IMG/VR virus record: IMGVR_UViG_3300042346_000462
Coordinates: 1 to 48,761 of that record
Source of the DNA: a virus
Strand: one strand, 5' to 3'
DNA length: 48,761 nucleotides
In this document: piece by piece, positions 48,121-48,761 of the stretch
How the letters are laid out: every line of letters starts with the position of its first letter
Numbering within the stretch: the first letter of the stretch is position 1
Program-made: the position numbers and the translations under genes
The notes under the pieces: model-generated
What the model saw: the letters and a program-made list of their open reading frames with translations, nothing else
Told to the model about the DNA's origin: nothing
The model's database searches: none

Positions 48121-48159
48121 GGATTGACAGTTGTCACCAGTATCCACAGGTTGTCAACA
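48121..48159. promoter_or_regulatory. Divergent promoter/operator region
   Basis: The 39 bases between the RusA ATG (minus) and the HTH gene ATG (plus) hold TTGACA at 48124-48129 on plus and TTGACA on minus (complement of TGTCAA at 48152-48157). The inverted repeat TGACA-GT-TGTCA lies at 48125-48136, and TTGTC at 48151-48155 recurs inverted as GACAA at 48163-48167. No clear -10 boxes are seen. Repeated TTGTC half-sites beside an HTH gene suggest an operator. Confidence 0.35.
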
Positions 48160-48761
48160 ATGGACAACGAGAGACTTGATACCAACCCATCCTCCAACCA
48201 CTCAGCCAAGCGTGTCTCGAAAGAGCGACGGGCACAGGTGGAAGAACTGCTGAGGTCTGGCACCCCTATCCTCGAAGCGGCCAAGTTGGCCAAGATGTCG
48301 CCGAACAATGTCATGGCCATCAAGCGTGAGATGCCAGAGACCACAGGACTGCAGGATGAGTTCAAGGCGACGACTGTCCGCAACCTCAAGGCCTTCGTCC
48401 AAAGGGCATCCCAGAAACTGGTCGACGAACTGGACAGCCTGCACGTCAGCCAAATCCCCATCGCCATGGGTATCAGCATCGACAAGATTAACGCCCTGCA
48501 GGACCAGCCCCAAGCGGTGGTTGAGCATCGTTTTAGCATTAGCCATGATGCCCTAGACAAACTGCTCAAGGCTAGGGGTCAGGGGGTCAAGGTAGACCAG
48601 AAGGGGGTTATTGACCTAGATGTCGTGCAGAATAAGCCAGAATCTACGCAGAACTTCCTAGACTGGGCTAAGGACCCTAAGGATTTTTTGGGCAAAACAG
48701 TAGTACCTGACAATCCGTACAGCGAATCTCCGTCCGTCGACCATCGACCCCCCCCGCCCCC
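48160..48761 (+). CDS. HTH protein, candidate small terminase subunit (5' part, continues at base 3)
   Basis: This starts a 210-residue protein whose last 51 codons lie at 3-158 after circular joining. A helix-turn-helix is visible at about residues 24-60 (RRAQVEELLRSGTPILEAAK, then KMSPNNVMAIKREMPE). It is followed by a helical body (VRNLKAFVQRASQKLVDEL) and an IPIAMGISIDKINALQDQP segment, which I associate with phage HTH proteins often labelled small terminase. It could recognise the packaging site for TerL, or be a regulator acting on the divergent promoter next to it. It is alone on its strand here, divergent from the late operon that contains terL, which is unusual for a small terminase. 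Confidence 0.6.
   Translation, partial: MDNERLDTNPSSNHSAKRVSKERRAQVEELLRSGTPILEAAKLAKMSPNNVMAIKREMPETTGLQDEFKATTVRNLKAFVQRASQKLVDELDSLHVSQIPIAMGISIDKINALQDQPQAVVEHRFSISHDALDKLLKARGQGVKVDQKGVIDLDVVQNKPESTQNFLDWAKDPKDFLGKTVVPDNPYSESPSVDHRPPPP
48635..48761. repeat. Terminal direct repeat, right copy
   Basis: Identical to bases 1-127. See the left copy; the HTH reading frame passes through this repeat without interruption. Confidence 0.95.

Noticed and set aside
1-48761. CRISPR array, insertion sequence, integrase or reverse transcriptase/diversity-generating element
   Set aside because: No regularly spaced direct repeats, transposase, integrase or reverse-transcriptase motifs were found in the translated frames.

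Overview
The window reads as one complete genome of a tailed phage with a short, podovirus-like virion. Bases 1-127 are repeated exactly at 48635-48761, and one reading frame runs across that join, so the molecule is a circular or terminally redundant map of about 48,634 unique bases. It carries a terminase large subunit, portal, scaffold, major capsid protein, adaptor and tail nozzle/fibre genes. No tail tube, sheath or tape-measure gene was recognised. No integrase, repressor, DNA polymerase or RNA polymerase was recognised either, so the phage looks lytic and dependent on the host for helicase and polymerases. The host cannot be named. Starts almost never have a purine-rich Shine-Dalgarno sequence; they are stop/start-coupled or preceded by C/A-rich leaders, which suggests a host with non-SD initiation.

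Layout. (1) 48160 to 158 (through the join), plus strand: an HTH protein, candidate small terminase. (2) 384-1368, minus: a PD-(D/E)XK-like nuclease and a lysozyme/transglycosylase-like enzyme, beside a head-to-head 159-aa reading frame on plus. (3) 1993-8202, plus: the early block. It has a tRNA-like element, tRNA-His, many small proteins (one with a histone-like pattern), a RecE-like nuclease, an HTH replication protein, a DnaC-like AAA+ loader, a ribbon-helix-helix-like protein, an ERF annealing protein and tRNA-Arg(CCU). It ends at a strong, probably bidirectional terminator at 8225-8278. (4) 48120 down to 8336, minus: a nearly gapless late operon. In order it encodes RusA resolvase, small basic proteins, terminase, an HTH protein, portal, scaffold, capsid, adaptor, fibre-like proteins, nozzle, a set of probable internal proteins, a 5749-residue giant protein (about 35% of the genome), holin and a candidate spanin.

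How it fits together. Early genes supply recombination (RecE-like plus ERF, resolved by RusA) and load the host helicase (HTH initiator plus DnaC-like loader). The tRNAs may adjust decoding: AGG is a frequent Arg codon in the late genes I translated. The late operon is held together by TAATG/ATGA junctions from 48 kb to 8 kb. The giant protein lies where short-tailed phages keep ejected internal proteins and has features of polyvalent proteins (an HEAQH zincin motif and an EELQSD motif), so it is best read as delivered into the cell with the DNA. Lysis functions are split: holin and spanin candidate at the end of the late operon, cell-wall enzyme across the early block.

Most notable: the giant protein, a recurrent leader (TTTCCACCC then CACACA then ATG, often after a small hairpin) in place of an SD sequence, the histone-like 68-aa protein, and an ERF protein with an SSB-like DDVPF tail.
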